From contig NW_006499207.1 in assembly GCF_000471905.2 (NCBI RefSeq), positions 3,135,865 to 3,199,864 of the forward strand: a stretch of 64,000 nucleotides of DNA. The letters are read 5' to 3'. Numbering within the stretch: position 1 is the stretch's first letter; every line of letters starts with the position of its first letter. This DNA is from Amborella trichopoda (Eukaryota > Streptophyta > Magnoliopsida > Amborellales > Amborellaceae). The notes beneath the pieces are model-generated. The model made no database searches, had not been told where the DNA came from, and saw only the letters and a list, made by a program, of their open reading frames with translations. Made by a program: the position numbers and the translations under genes. Shown in pieces: positions 10,211 to 20,983 of the stretch.

Positions 10211-11410
10211 CAGCATGTAGGGCCTCAGCTTGCCTCGACTAGACTCGAGTCTTGTATGCTGATCTCGTGAGCACCGGTTCTCGACGATCTTGAGACTGTG
10301 GTTTCTAGGTAGTAATCACCGTGTAGTATTCTTGGACCTGCTCAGGTTCCTGAGTTTGGAGAGGGAAAAAGGGATTACGAGAAAGGAGGTCATTGAGAGT
10401 AGTGACCTCAGCTATCTTGGGGGCCTCTCTGGTCAGGATCTGCAGGCCTCTCTTCTACTTAATCTTGAGGCTGGTGTGGACTTCACTCCATAATCTAGCC
10501 CGAGGTTTAGACTGCTCCACTTTCTTTGAGCACGCGAGGGCCGTGTCTATTAATTGGTGCAGGGAGTGGGGCCAAAGGACAGAAGGTAACATGGGCTTCT
10601 GCTTTGGAGGCTGGATGCTTCTGTCAGACATCAGGCCGTTGCTCTGAGTCCCTTTGTGAGGCCCAGATGCGAGGCTAACCTGAGGCTCGCTCCAAATGGT
10701 ACTCTTAGGAAACCCTTTGAGTACCAGGTCTCAATGTGTGGCTGACCTGAGGCGTGTGAACCTTTAGGGTTAGCCATCCAGGTGACTTGAGGGTCAGCCT
10801 GGGCTCGGTCAATGGGTTCGACCTTGGATGGTCGACCCACAAGCTTGTGTCTGTGAGGGATGGGGTAGGAAGCTATTTATCACATGGTGGAGCTGTGTGA
10901 GGTGAGAGGGAAGATGAAGCGATCGACCCTTGCTCGAGGGGACATAGAACTGGCACCGTTCCAAGCTATGGGGTGCATGGCGCGTGCAGGGTTTGGCTCA
11001 AGAAGGCTTAGCCTTGAACGGGAGATCTAGAAAGAGTGAAAGTTGACCTGAGGTGTGGCTTGAGGTGATAGACCATGAGCCTTTAGGTGTGTTCGTGGAG
11101 TGGACACCTCAAGATCTCAACCTTTGTGTGCCGAGCCTCCAGGTGTAGAGGTTTACGGTAGCAAAGGAGTTCAGAGGGTAGTCTTTCGACCACCCTCATA
11201 ATCGATGGTAACCTACTGACCTCTCGTGCATGTGGATAGGGCAGCCTTTCGGTGTACCTCAGCAATATGACTGGCAAGATATTTTCTAATAGCAGGGTGC
11301 GTGTTGTGTGCGGTAGTAGATGTGCTACCAATGCAAGGGACCTTAGTGGAGGGTCCACCAGGTCAAGGAAGTGGGGAGTCAGCAACCTTTAAGTCCCCTC
11401 TCGCATCGAT
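10211..11410 (-). pseudogene. Element A gag N-terminal region/leader, broken
   Basis: Only short open minus-strand pieces remain. Their order matches element B at 19525-20600 in words such as the VERLP/LLCYR-type and Pro-rich segments, but no domain is recognisable. It is probably the variable N-terminal part of gag plus leader sequence. Treat as low-information decayed coding sequence. Confidence 0.4.
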
Positions 11411-11630
11411 CTAGGAGAGAACCTGGGAGCCAGACTGTGAGTTTTGACTAAGAAGGAGAGTAGGAAAGGAAGCTTGAGCAGCTCGCATCCCTGGGATAGT
11501 CACGAGTGCAGGAATAAGAAAGTCCCCTACTTGGATGAAAGGGTTGAATAACCCAGGTGCTATAAAATGTAGTGTAGAAAGTGAAAGAAGATACTGATCA
11601 AACAAGAGCGAACTGAAGAAGGGGTAATAA
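11411..11630 (-). other. Element A 5' leader, conserved with element B
   Basis: The minus strand here encodes FNPFIQVGDFLIPALVTIP, matching FNPFIRIGDFLIPILESVP at the same distance from the PBS in element B (20554-20934). Similarity is visible in protein and DNA, so it may be the start of gag or simply conserved leader. No clear initiation context was seen. Confidence 0.4.
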
Positions 11631-11650
11631 GTCCCTGGTGGAGTCGCCAA
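11631..11650 (-). other. Primer binding site of element A
   Basis: The minus strand reads TTGGCGACTCCACCAGGGAC, two bases inside the LTR end (CA|TC). Elements B (20964-20983) and E (43824-43842) have the same TGGCGACTCCA core beside an LTR. From memory, this core is typical of Tat/Ogre-type elements primed by a tRNA-Arg; the tRNA identity was not checked. Confidence 0.8.
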
Positions 11651-12439
11651 GATGCTTAGGTTCCTCTATCTCACCTCCCCAGATCTAGGTGATCGGGTGA
11701 CAATGTCTCGGGCTCGGAAAACCTAGGACTTGAGATCACTCTCTCGAGAGCCATGTTTAAGAACAAGGGCAGGTGTCAACTAGTGAGAGAGGAATTTTGG
11801 ATGTGAGGTGGGGATCAACCTCATCGGGGTCCATGACTTACTTGGGCTGACTCATGTAGGCGGCCTCTTAGATCACGACAGAAAACCCCCAGCTGCTTTA
11901 GTTAGTTCGAAATATCCTGCCTTGACCTGCAATCTGCTTGTTTTTCTGCACAACACTACTGAGGTTAATTTGCAAGACAAGTGGGCCAAAGGGCCCACCC
12001 TTGTCTTAGGACAATTCACATTCATGTTGTTAGGAATGTGAGGGATTAGAGTGATGAAGTAGAAGGTTCGAACAAAGGTTAAAGAGAGAAGAAAACTTGA
12101 TGAAGGGATGAGACTAGCTTGATAGCCGGACAGTGACCGACTCAGAGTGGTAGCAATACGGGGATGACACTCAAGACCAGCACGACGACAATACTACTCG
12201 AAACCAAGGCCGATATGACGGTGTTAGGCTAGGTCAACTCTCAATCGAGTGAGAAGAGGAAATAATGAAGAGAAGGCATGAGACAATGAAGAGATAGGGT
12301 CCCGATGGAGCTAGGTGTTGCCACCCACGACTGCGGAGTAGTAGTGTCACGACCCTTGGACGGCGCTAGGCACTACTGCTCACAGCTTGAGTGGGAGCAG
12401 GGAACTACAGAAGACATTAGGCATTGTCGTTGGCAATAC

Positions 12440-12860
12440 AAGAAGGCAGCCTTGCGCCGGTGGCGATAGCCTCTCATGTAGTATGCGACGATAGCCATTT
12501 ATGAAGCGCACGATGATAGTTCTCATGAGGCGCACAATGATAGGCGTCGGACGCATAAGGAATCACGATGAGCACTGAACGCACAAAGGAGGCTCGCAGA
12601 CGGCGATAAGCATCGAGCACGCGAAGGAGGCTCACGAATGGCGATAGGGACCGCGCACCCAAAGGAAGCTCACAGATGGTGATAGGAATGGCCGAGACCT
12701 CTCGCGGGAGGCCATAAGCATCACCATCTAAAATAGGCGCACAACAGGGGGAGACCCCTATGGGCGGCAGTGACTTTCGTCTTCTATGCTCTTCTCTGAG
12801 GTGTCGAGGATACATCTACGAACGGCGATGAGCTGCATCGTCAGCAAACCTCGCTAGGGG
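12440..12860. repeat. GCGACGATAG-type short-period array in LTR-A
   Basis: Words such as GGCGATAGCC, GCGACGATAGCC, CGATGATAG and GGCGATAGGG recur every 25-50 bases, alternating with GAAGCGCACG and GGAGGCTCACAGA. The array is colinear with 61330-61700 in LTR-C. It lies downstream of the minus-strand TATA box, so it would be in the transcribed U3/R/U5 part. Confidence 0.7.
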
Positions 12861-13210
12861 AGAGGGTTGGACGAACATAAGGAGTGGGAGGCTCGTGCAT
12901 GGCGCTACCATCTCCATGCGAGACCTGTGAGACCACAGGAGAGGCATGCCCGACTTTGTCACTATCAAGCATGGCCTCTGAGCAGAGCTCAGACTGAGAA
13001 GAGGAAGAAGAAGGAGAGGAAGAGAGACAAAAAAAAAGAAAAAGAGGAGAAAGAAGAATTACTTTGAGCTTAGGAGTATCGGTCCAATAGTTTTTCTCTC
13101 CTTACTCTCTCTCCCAATGTGACCCAACAATGAGAAGAAAGAGAAACTCTATTAAGTAAAAACTCTCTTTTGTGAAGAGTTCCAACCGTTTTTCGTACAA
13201 TGATATCACG

Positions 13211-13220
13211 ATATATATAA
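13211..13220 (-). promoter_or_regulatory. TATA-like box of LTR-A
   Basis: Minus strand TTATATATAT, followed by GTGATATCATTGTACG. The aligned sites in LTR-B (22832-22841) and LTR-C (62101-62110) are also TATA-like and share the upstream block resembling CCCATGTTTGGGGC. Confidence 0.6.
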
Positions 13221-14368
13221 ATTTGTGCCCCAAACATGGGGGGATAATCAAAAGTAACCCTAATTGCTAGAAATTAGGATTAAAATTAATTAAAAGAAAT
13301 TGGATAATATGGCTCAAAATGATAGATTTGCCCCTTCCTAACAAGTGGTGAAATTCCAAAGTAGTCCCTGGGTTGCCCTAGAACGTGCGTGATTCTTTGT
13401 GGATGATTTGAGGTCGTTTCGATATTTAGTTGATCGAGATGATTATTTTCTTATAGGGCTTAGCATAGTGATCGATTTGATACCAACTTTGAGTCTTGGG
13501 TATTGTTTTTAGGGCATGATCATGTGACTTAAAATTTGAGTGAATCATAAAACTTTGGATTGATTGTGTGCTCGTTCTTTTTTTTGTGATTTCTTCATTG
13601 GATCACATTGAGCATGTCGTCACGATCGCAGGACAACAAACGCAGCTCGATTCCATGCCGGGATGAAGGTTTTGTAATTTTGGCAAGAATATGGAATTCT
13701 GGTGACAGAATTTGTAGTCAATTCGTCGGCTTCGCATGCAAAATTCATCCTTTCATCATGCACGAGGTTCGTACAAGTGATGGTTACGAGCCTTACGCAT
13801 GTGATGGAACTAGTCTCACGTCGATCGGGCTCATGAGCGGGGTGATTTGGTCATTTGAGAGAGGTACAATGCTGCTGATTTTCTTGCACATTTTTCACAG
13901 ATCAACAACTTCTCTTTCGCTTTTCTTCGTGTTCGGGCATCGTCACGGGGCGTGCCACATATCGAAACGGTCGTCTTGATAAGAAGAATATGATCACAAA
14001 ATTTGGGCTTGATTTGACCTCAGAGGAGTGATATATGAGCATCTAAAGTCACTGCTCATGACTGTCCCTTTAATGGTGCTGACTTGCAGGGTGGCTACAC
14101 AGGAATAGTGTGCGACTCCTCTTATTTCACTCTTTCTCCTATAACATTTTCTTAGGATGTGCGTTCAAGCTGAAATTTGACCCCTAAGGATTTTCAATCA
14201 TGTCGGATCCAATGACAGTAGTCCCACAGCAAATTGAGACACCAAGAATATAGCTCTAATTATAGTGGTCCGTTTCAGGGTGCTAGTGGTTGATTTTGCT
14301 GGAGCTATTTCTCGGTCTAGGCTTTTATTAAGCGGCGGCACCATGATGATGAAAACGATCTTCCAACA

Positions 14369-14936
14369 AAGACATATAGTGAAAATTTTGAAAAGAAAAA
14401 GATATTTTGAAAAACAAGGTTGGTTAGCAGTTTTAAGTCCTTCAACCATAGAGCCCTATAAGCAGTTTAACGTCATGCAGCAATGGACGGTGTAGTCAGC
14501 AGTTGTACTCATACAAACGTGGAGTTTTTATTATTTATTTAGTTTTACTACCACTATTGGGGGGGGGGGGTTTTCTTTTAATGTAGGTCCTATAATTTAA
14601 CCGCTTGTGACCCCTTTGGCGAACCTTATGTGAGCATATCGGGCCCTTGCTTGAATCTTCGAGACGATGAAGCATCAATTATTTCTTTATCTGCCAACCT
14701 TAGCTCTTGTGTTGCAATTCAAGGAAAGTTCCTTGGAGTTTTGAGCGAAACAGAGACTTGAAAATAAAAGACACCGCCCTTGAGTATTTAGAATCTCTTT
14801 TGATTTCTGATTTTGTTCCTTCACCACTCACATTTGAAAGTTTTAAACGATCTAGCCCTTAACAGTATTCTGTTAGGCTAATGCTTATTGATTTCTTTTA
14901 ACACCACTTTGACTCAGGGGGAGGAAGAGAAGATGT
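14369..14936. other. Spacer between LTR-A and element B remnant
   Basis: AT-rich, no domain found. It contains one stray TTTAACGTCATGCAGC unit (about 14467) related to the 1345-3060 array and a run of 12 G at 14559-14570. Flanking LTR-A the first bases are AAGAC, the candidate target-site sequence of element A; the other flank lies outside the window. Confidence 0.4.
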
Positions 14937-16330
14937 TTAGAGAGAAAAGATTTTGGAGAGTAGAAGGTAGGAGAGAACTTCTTCTTTTTCATCGCCTTGA
15001 GGTCCCTTTTCTCCTCTGAATGCCTGATTGGCCAAGGGCTCATAATTCATTTTTCTCATAATTTGGTGAGCTTGGTTGCTATAGATAGTCCAATCTGGAG
15101 GGGCTTCGGCCTCCCTTAGTGATGCATTTACCTCAAGCTCATCATAGCTTTTAGTCTCCGACATGAACTCCTTGAGAGGCTTTGAAGCAATATGCATGAC
15201 CTTCAATTGACTCTGGAGACTGTGAACTTCGGCTCTTAAGTTTGCTAGGGGATCCTGCCCTTGAGGGGAAGAAATTTGCTCTTCATCGAACTGCTTTCCT
15301 CCAGAGAGGTCGGGGAAAAGTAAAACTTTTAACTGGTTGTCGGTCTGAGGAGCATCATCTATACCTTACAGCAACCGGATTTTGAAAAATATTTCATGGC
15401 AGTTGTCGTGCCGCTTTGGCTTTCATGAGCGTAATGAGGATATGCAAGACTTTCTGCTGGTCCAGCATATAGGTGATCCTTCGAGCCGAGAATTCTATCC
15501 CCATGGCTTTCTCAATCTCAGGAATGACCTCTAGCTTATCTTCCAGCTAAGGTGGCTCAGAACTGGGGGCAGAGGGCGAAGACTCCTTTTCAAGCGGAGA
15601 AGAAGTTTCTTGAGGGATAATGATTGAGACGTTAGAATGAAGGGTGGTTAGGATTAAAATTCTGCCCTGCCTTTCTTCCTCTTTTAACATGTTCACCTAA
15701 GCTCTCTCAACATCCTCAACATCTTCATGAGACAAAGAAGTTGTCTTGATTGTAGATTCGTAGCCTCCATTTTTGGCTTCTAGGGCGACACCAGATTCGT
15801 GAAGTAATATTTAGCATCGACATAGTGAGTTTTGGCTATAGGGAATGGTCTTTTGTCAGCATTGACTGTATGCTGTCTCCCTTCTCTGCTATACTTGAAA
15901 CATTGGTGTAATGTTGATGGAACCACACCCTGGTCATGGAGCCATGACCAACCGAGGAGAATATTGTAGGAAGTGTCGATGTTGATTACATGAAACTGAG
16001 CGTAATCATTTAGCTCATAAATCTTAAAACGAAGGTGTACCGTCCCAGCTGGCCTCTCTCCTGATTAGTTGAACCCTAGAAATGTTACATGGGTTGGGGT
16101 AAGTTCTTCAAACCCCAACCCTAATTGAGTGTGGATCCTCCTTAGAAAAAGGTTGAATGCCTAACATAATTCGGTTGATGAGGCATGCGTGTAATTCGTC
16201 AATAACAAAGAGAGGGCGATTATAAAACTTTTTTCGTAGCTGCAGATCATCTTCTCAAAAGGTGATTGACATACATCCTTGTAGAATCATCGTGTCTACC
16301 TCAATGGGTTCTACTTCGGTTTCGTACACT
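14937..16330 (-). pseudogene. pol: Element B protease region and G-patch-like segment
   Basis: Downstream-to-upstream on the minus strand: PLFVIDELHACLINRIM near 16200-16165 is the lead-in to a Tat retropepsin. It is followed at once by LGIQPFSKEDPHS, with the aspartic-protease D-(T/S/P/N)-G loop missing, apparently an in-frame deletion at about 16164. Further on, DYAQFHVINIDTSYNILL then HDQGVVPSTLHQCFKYS (16000-15900) is the familiar end of the protease domain (YNxLLGRPW type). It then runs ADKRPFPIAKTHYVDAKYYF to a stop near 15797. The last open part, 15206-14937, contains PPDWTIYSNQAHQIMRKM then NYEPLANQAF, reminiscent of the G-patch-like segment that precedes RT in Tat pol. RT, RNase H and integrase are absent after 14937. 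Confidence 0.6.
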
Positions 16331-17020
16331 TTTAGGTTAGAGAGATTGAACCAAAGCCATCTGGTGATCCTTTGAGAGCATGAGGGTGTATTAGACACTG
16401 AGAAGAGCCAAAATTTTTTGTAGATGTCCTATCACATCATATTTCACCTTTTCTTGGCCAAGGCCTTGTGCCCTAGGTCTTGCCACTAATTTGGGTGGTA
16501 TGTTGGGTAGAAAAGGTTTATTTTGGCCGTCTGGTTGACTTGGTTGTATAGCGGGCTTGGTTTAAGTGATGGAAGTTTGAGGTTTTGGAAGAGACTGAGG
16601 GCATGGGATCAAAGGGGTCCCAAAGAATTTGAGAATAGGTGCTGGGATTAGGAAGGAGACCAGGGAGCTGTAAGATTGGTAGACTAGTCTTTGGATTAAG
16701 GGGCAATGGCGACTGGTGAACTTCAAGGTGCCCGACTTCTACGGTGGAGGTTGCAGTGTCCTCCTTGATCTGAGATTTATCTACCCGGCAGTAGGTATTG
16801 CTCTTGAGATTTACACCATGTGGCAAGCTCCCTAAGAGTAGGAGCTTCGTCCATTTGAGACTCTTAGTCTCTGCTCAAAGTCAAGCTTGGGGGGCCACTG
16901 GGGTTTCTTTGGCTTTGACTTCTTGGGCTTCTTGGAAGAAGGTGGTTCCACCTTTGCTTTATATGTTAGGGCATCAGCAACTATTAGGAATCCTATTGCT
17001 TGGGCCAGGGTCTTTCTCAA
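16331..17020 (-). pseudogene. Element B gag-pol linker
   Basis: The segment KYDVIGHLQKILALLSV near 16430 and RARGLGQEK-like text match, from memory, the VLEHLxxIPALLSVYDAL block that precedes the protease in Tat polyproteins. Nearer 17000 is a Lys/Pro-rich stretch (SSKKPKKSKPKKPQWPPK). Stops interrupt all frames. Confidence 0.5.
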
Positions 17021-17509
17021 TCATTTCCATTGCATCCTGCTTATGTTGGATCCTATAAGTTCTCTGTTTAGATCCCCGTAGTCGGGATATATCAAGATTG
17101 TACCTGCAGGGAACGTAGAAGAGGGAGAATGAGAAGCAAGAGAAGAAGAAGAAGGAAAAGGGTTAGAAGGTGGGGGACTTTTAAGGTCGTTCCCCTCATC
17201 AGACCGATCTGCGAAGCTTTCTAGGTCATCATCAGGGTTGGATGGGTGTAGGGGATCTTTTAGGTCTTCCCCTTGATTAGAGTGTTGCGGAGTGCTTTTA
17301 ATGTCGTCACCCTCATTGGAATTGTGCAGGGGGTCTTTTAGGTATTTCCCATGCTTAGACCATTGGAGAGTATTTTTAACATCGTCACCCTCATTGGACT
17401 TGTGTTGAGTGGGAGATGGCATGGGAATGTCCTCTTGACATGATGAAGAACGAAGAAGGATCCTACCAAGGATGAAGTCCAGTAAAGTTGGCAATTGAGG
17501 AAGGGGCAT
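17021..17509 (-). pseudogene. Element B linker with 12-16-residue Asp/Lys repeats
   Basis: A 162-residue open stretch. Residues from about 35 to 115 are imperfect repeats of the pattern SNEGDDIKSTPQH / SNQGEDLKDPLH / SNPDDDLESFADR / SDEGNDLKSPPPS. Repeats of this kind are visible in DNA too (17170-17410, AGGGGGTCTTTTAGG-like words). It then becomes Ser/Pro-rich. The role is unknown; by position it is the variable hinge between gag and protease. Confidence 0.55.
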
Positions 17510-18466
17510 GAGAAATTCCTGCTCAACTATGGATTGAGGGGTCTTATTTCTTCGGTGAGTAGCCCTTAGTGCCTATCTCTTTCTGGTTTTTTGAGATGAT
17601 ATTTGATTGGTCTCGCTGGGCTTGCGAATAGCTCTAACTTGGCGAACTACTTCTCACCTTAAAGAGTTGAGTCTGCTTGGCCATGGTAGAATATCCATGG
17701 CTGGGAAGTCAAGGATTCGGCGGAGTCCGAGTTATTGTTAGGAAGATCCAACTTTGTGAGATCTTCTTGCCCCGATAGAGGAATAACTTTGGGATCACTT
17801 ACAAAGAGATTGTAAAGCTCCTGACACTCCTGCATTTTCTTTGCAAATATATCTAGGAAACTTGCTCATTCTGATAGGTAATGGGCTCTTATCTAATGAT
17901 ACGGGCACCAACGATCTTCAATCCCCTTAGCAACGCGACGGGTTGCCTTGCGTGCTTCAATGTGATTATGCCTTCCTGAAGCATTATAATGAAGAAGGCA
18001 TAAAGGATATCAGGCATTTCATCTTGCTCTTCGATGGTTATGGCATGGGAGGCCTCGGCTGCCCCAAAGACCTTCTTTAAGTCTTCAAGCTTTATCTGAC
18101 CATTTTGAATAAGGGCCTCGATAATATCCTTCAGCATGTAGCAGTCATCTATAAGATGATTGATCCTTAATTCGCCCTAGTGTCAAGGCCAAGTTGCTCG
18201 GGGAACTTGACTTTTGGAAGTTGGATCATATTTTGCTCCAATAATAACCAAAACAGCACAGGCACCCATTCCTTCTCGAAGGGATAGACTTTATTCCTAT
18301 GCCTGGTGAAATAATCACCCCGATCAAGGTTGGCTGGTGGGGGTACCCGATTGTACGACTGTTGTTGCTTGCCAGCCTGGGGTGTTACCTTTGTCGTTCT
18401 TACCTCTTTAGAGAGGTCCAAAGATTGGGAGGGAACCTTCTTTGAATCAGTGACCATGACGGCCAT
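17510..18466 (-). pseudogene. gag: Element B gag, C-terminal zinc-motif region
   Basis: The open part 18466-18167 ends LDTRAN. After a frame change the minus strand gives a decayed first motif (RRINHLIDDCYMLKDIIEAL), then IEALIQNGQIKLEDLKKVF (18137-17889). A second motif, WCPYH then a stop then IRAHYLSE, lies near 17890, followed by KKMQECQEL. The plus-strand relative at 57830-58207 keeps the first motif better (CAYYRRVSHPIDDC). The conserved tail TSQPWIFYHG follows near 17700. Frameshifts near 18160 and 17920 break it. Confidence 0.65.
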
Positions 18467-19530
18467 ACTGATTACCCCTTTCTGTTAGCTGCCCTGTGTG
18501 TTATTCCGAGTGCTACCGTTGCCCCACTTGTTTACTGAACTTGTAGATGGTTGTCATGTCCCACCACGGTGATGTGATAAACTTTCTATGCCAACTGATT
18601 TAGAGATCAACTCTAACATGGAGGTTAGATTAGAGGCCTTGACATGTAGAGCGACCTCGGGTTGCATATGTTCCGCACCTAACTTTGGACTTCTTCCTTA
18701 TCAAGCATAGGATTAGGATGGCAGGAAGCCAAATTTCTCCATCTCGATATGAACTGATCCACGGGCTCATCAGAGTCTTGAGTTAGGGTGAGAAGTTTGA
18801 TGGTTTGAACCTCTCTCTCGACCTCATAAAAGCGTTGATAGAACAGTTCCTCCATCTCTTCCCATGTATGCACTAAGTTTGGAGGAAGTCTGGCATACCA
18901 TTGAAATGCTGGGCCATCGAGGGTCTCAACGAACTGTCGGAGCAGACGTCTCCCGTCAGTCGTTGTTTTTCGACATGCTACCTAGAAGTGGACAATATGC
19001 TGGTTCGGGGACGTGGTTGCTTTGAATAAAGGAAACTTTCCTTTCTTATAATCTGAGGGAAACAAGACCTAATCAATACAGGAGGGATAAGGCCTTTGAT
19101 AAGGTGACACACATTGTATCCCTAGGATTTGTTTGTTCTTTAGGTTATGGGTGACCATAGTGTCAATGTCAATTTGAGAGACTGGATGAGGGACATAATT
19201 GTCCTGTGAGGTAGAGGGAGGGGGCTACCATGAAGGTGCACCATTAGAGTGATGGGAATTGCCCTCATGGTTAGCCGACTGGCAAGCAACGTCGATACTA
19301 TCGATCTTTTCCATCATCGCGTGCACTATATCCTCAAACTTCTTTATGCGCTCTTCCTGTGCATCATCGAGATCGGTTACAACCATTACACTGACCGTTG
19401 CTCTATGGAGGTCAATGTTGGTGGCTACTGCGGGCCTGTAAACTTGACGGGTCACACATTGTAGATTAGTCAGCAGGGGGCCAGCATGGTAGGACTGAAC
19501 TTGACTCTTGTATGTGGATCGCATTTGGTC
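18467..19530 (-). pseudogene. gag: Element B gag, retrotransposon gag domain
   Basis: The minus strand reads KGKFPLFKATTSPNQHIVHF, then DGPAFQWYARLPPNLVHTWE, MEELFYQRFYEVEREVQT, LTLTQDSDEPVDQFISRW (about 19060-18679). This is the most complete gag domain on this strand, with one stop after IVHF. The upstream piece 19524-19225 (TVSVMVVTDLDDAQEERI) matches element A. Gag would package element RNA. Neighbours: zinc-motif region downstream, PBS 20964-20983 upstream. Confidence 0.75.
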
Positions 19531-20960
19531 TGATTCTCGACGGTCTTGGGATCGTGGTTGCTAAGTGGTTGGGTCTTCTTTTATGACAGTAACCAGAACA
19601 CAGGTCTCATGGAGCTCTTCTTCAGGCTTCATCATCTAAAGCAGAATTATGTTTTTTGACAGCCTTGGTCACCTCCTTCGTCAGAATTTGCAGACCTCTA
19701 TCACATTTAGTCTTGAGGTTTTGATGGACCTCGTGCCAAAACTGTGATCTAGGTTGCGACTAGTCAGCTCTTCTTGCACAAGAGAGAGTTGTCTCCATTA
19801 ATTGCGACAATGGATGAGGGCCAGGAACTGGAGTCATCTTGGGCTGGAGAGGATGAAGGGCTCGATCTTCCATCAGCTCAATGGCCTGAGCTCCCTTGAG
19901 GGCTCCAGAGACATGACCAAAGTAACAGGGTTGGTTCAAGATGGTACTCTTGGGGAAAACCTTCGAGTGCCTAGGGTGAAGGTTGTTGCTCGATGAAGGA
20001 GGAGTGGACCGGAACAAAATTGAGTCTTACGAAAGCCCGAGAATAGGGCAAGAGGATGTTTGTGATAGCGATGTGTGCGCTCCTTGAAGATGAATTACAG
20101 GAGGCCTAGGGTTCAACTCGGGCTCATGCAAGTGATCTTGCCTTAGGAGGCCAAGAACTATGAGCAGGTATCAGTAAGAGAATAGGTGTAGGCCTACCCC
20201 TTACCGGGTGCACTTGAGTAAGAGGATGAGGGGGTCATCTCCTATGTACTCGAGTTGGTGCAATGACGGTGTTGCCTCAAGAAGTGAGATGCATATGAGT
20301 AGCATGCGTAGGCTTGACCTTGGAAGGTTCGATCTTGGATATGGACTCGAGGTACCTGAAGGGTTGCCCCAAGGTGTGACTCGAGTGGGTAACCCACGAG
20401 CCTTGTGGTGTGTGTGAGGGGTGGGACCATGGGGTTTCTGCCTCAATGGGTTGTTCCTCTAGATATAGAGACCAATGATGCAGAAATGTGGGGGATAGTC
20501 CTATGGTGACCCTCAGAAGCAATGGCAGCTTGTTTTCTTTTTGCAGAAAGGGACTAGGCAGCCTTACGGCGTACCTCAAGAACACGATGGGAAAGTGACT
20601 TGCCGGTGGCTGGGTTCATGTTGTGTGGGGCAACAGAAGTACTGTTGATGCAGAGTGCCCTGGTGGAGTTTCCACCAGAGTGAGGAGATGGAGATTGAGG
20701 GATTTTTAAGTCCCGCCTAACACTGGTCCAGGTTACGACCTGGGAGTTATACAAGGGGTCTTTGCTCAAGAGGATAGTGGGGAAAAAAGTTGAAGGAACA
20801 TGTTCCCTAGGGACACTCTCTAATATGGGAATAAGAAAATCCCCGATTCGGATAAATGGGTTAAAGAACCCGTAAGCCATAAATAAAATGTGAAAAGACA
20901 ATGAAAGTAGATAATAAATAAAGAAACTAACCAAACAAGGACAATCCGACTAAGGGGTAG
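19531..20960 (-). pseudogene. Element B gag N-terminal region and leader
   Basis: Several overlapping open pieces (20017-19760, 20585-20277, 20934-20554) alternate frames, as in a frameshifted coding region. The leader-proximal FNPFIRIGDFLIPILESV is shared with element A. Nothing else is recognised. The PBS-side start of the interior is 20963. Confidence 0.45.
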
Positions 20961-20963
20961 TAA

Positions 20964-20983
20964 GTCCGCAATGGAGTCGCCAA
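20964..20983 (-). other. Primer binding site of element B
   Basis: Minus strand TTGGCGACTCCATTGCGGAC, two bases from the LTR end (CCA|GC). It matches the element A site with three substitutions in the distal half, and is followed by the same TTACTACCCC-type leader start. Confidence 0.8.

Larger units (their letters stand above)
11653..14368 (-). mobile_element. LTR-A: 5' LTR of element A (about 2.7 kb)
   Basis: Read on the minus strand it starts TGTTGGAAGATCG at 14368 and ends GCA at 11653, two bases from the PBS. It aligns by eye with LTR-C (60517-63391) over its length and with LTR-B (20986-24111) at both ends. Features inside: TATA-like box 13211-13220, GGCGATAG-type array 12440-12860, purine-rich stretch near 13000. 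It lacks a segment of about 130 bases near 14320 that LTR-B, LTR-C and the window start all have. Because element B's decayed interior begins just beyond it, it might also have been read as B's 3' LTR. Confidence 0.75.

Noticed and set aside
11631-11650. tRNA gene fragment
   Set aside because: The short tRNA-complementary stretch sits exactly at an LTR edge and is a primer binding site. No tRNA fold surrounds it.
12440-12860. CRISPR-like regular repeats
   Set aside because: Units are degenerate, spacers are themselves repeats, the context is a plant LTR, and no cas genes are present.
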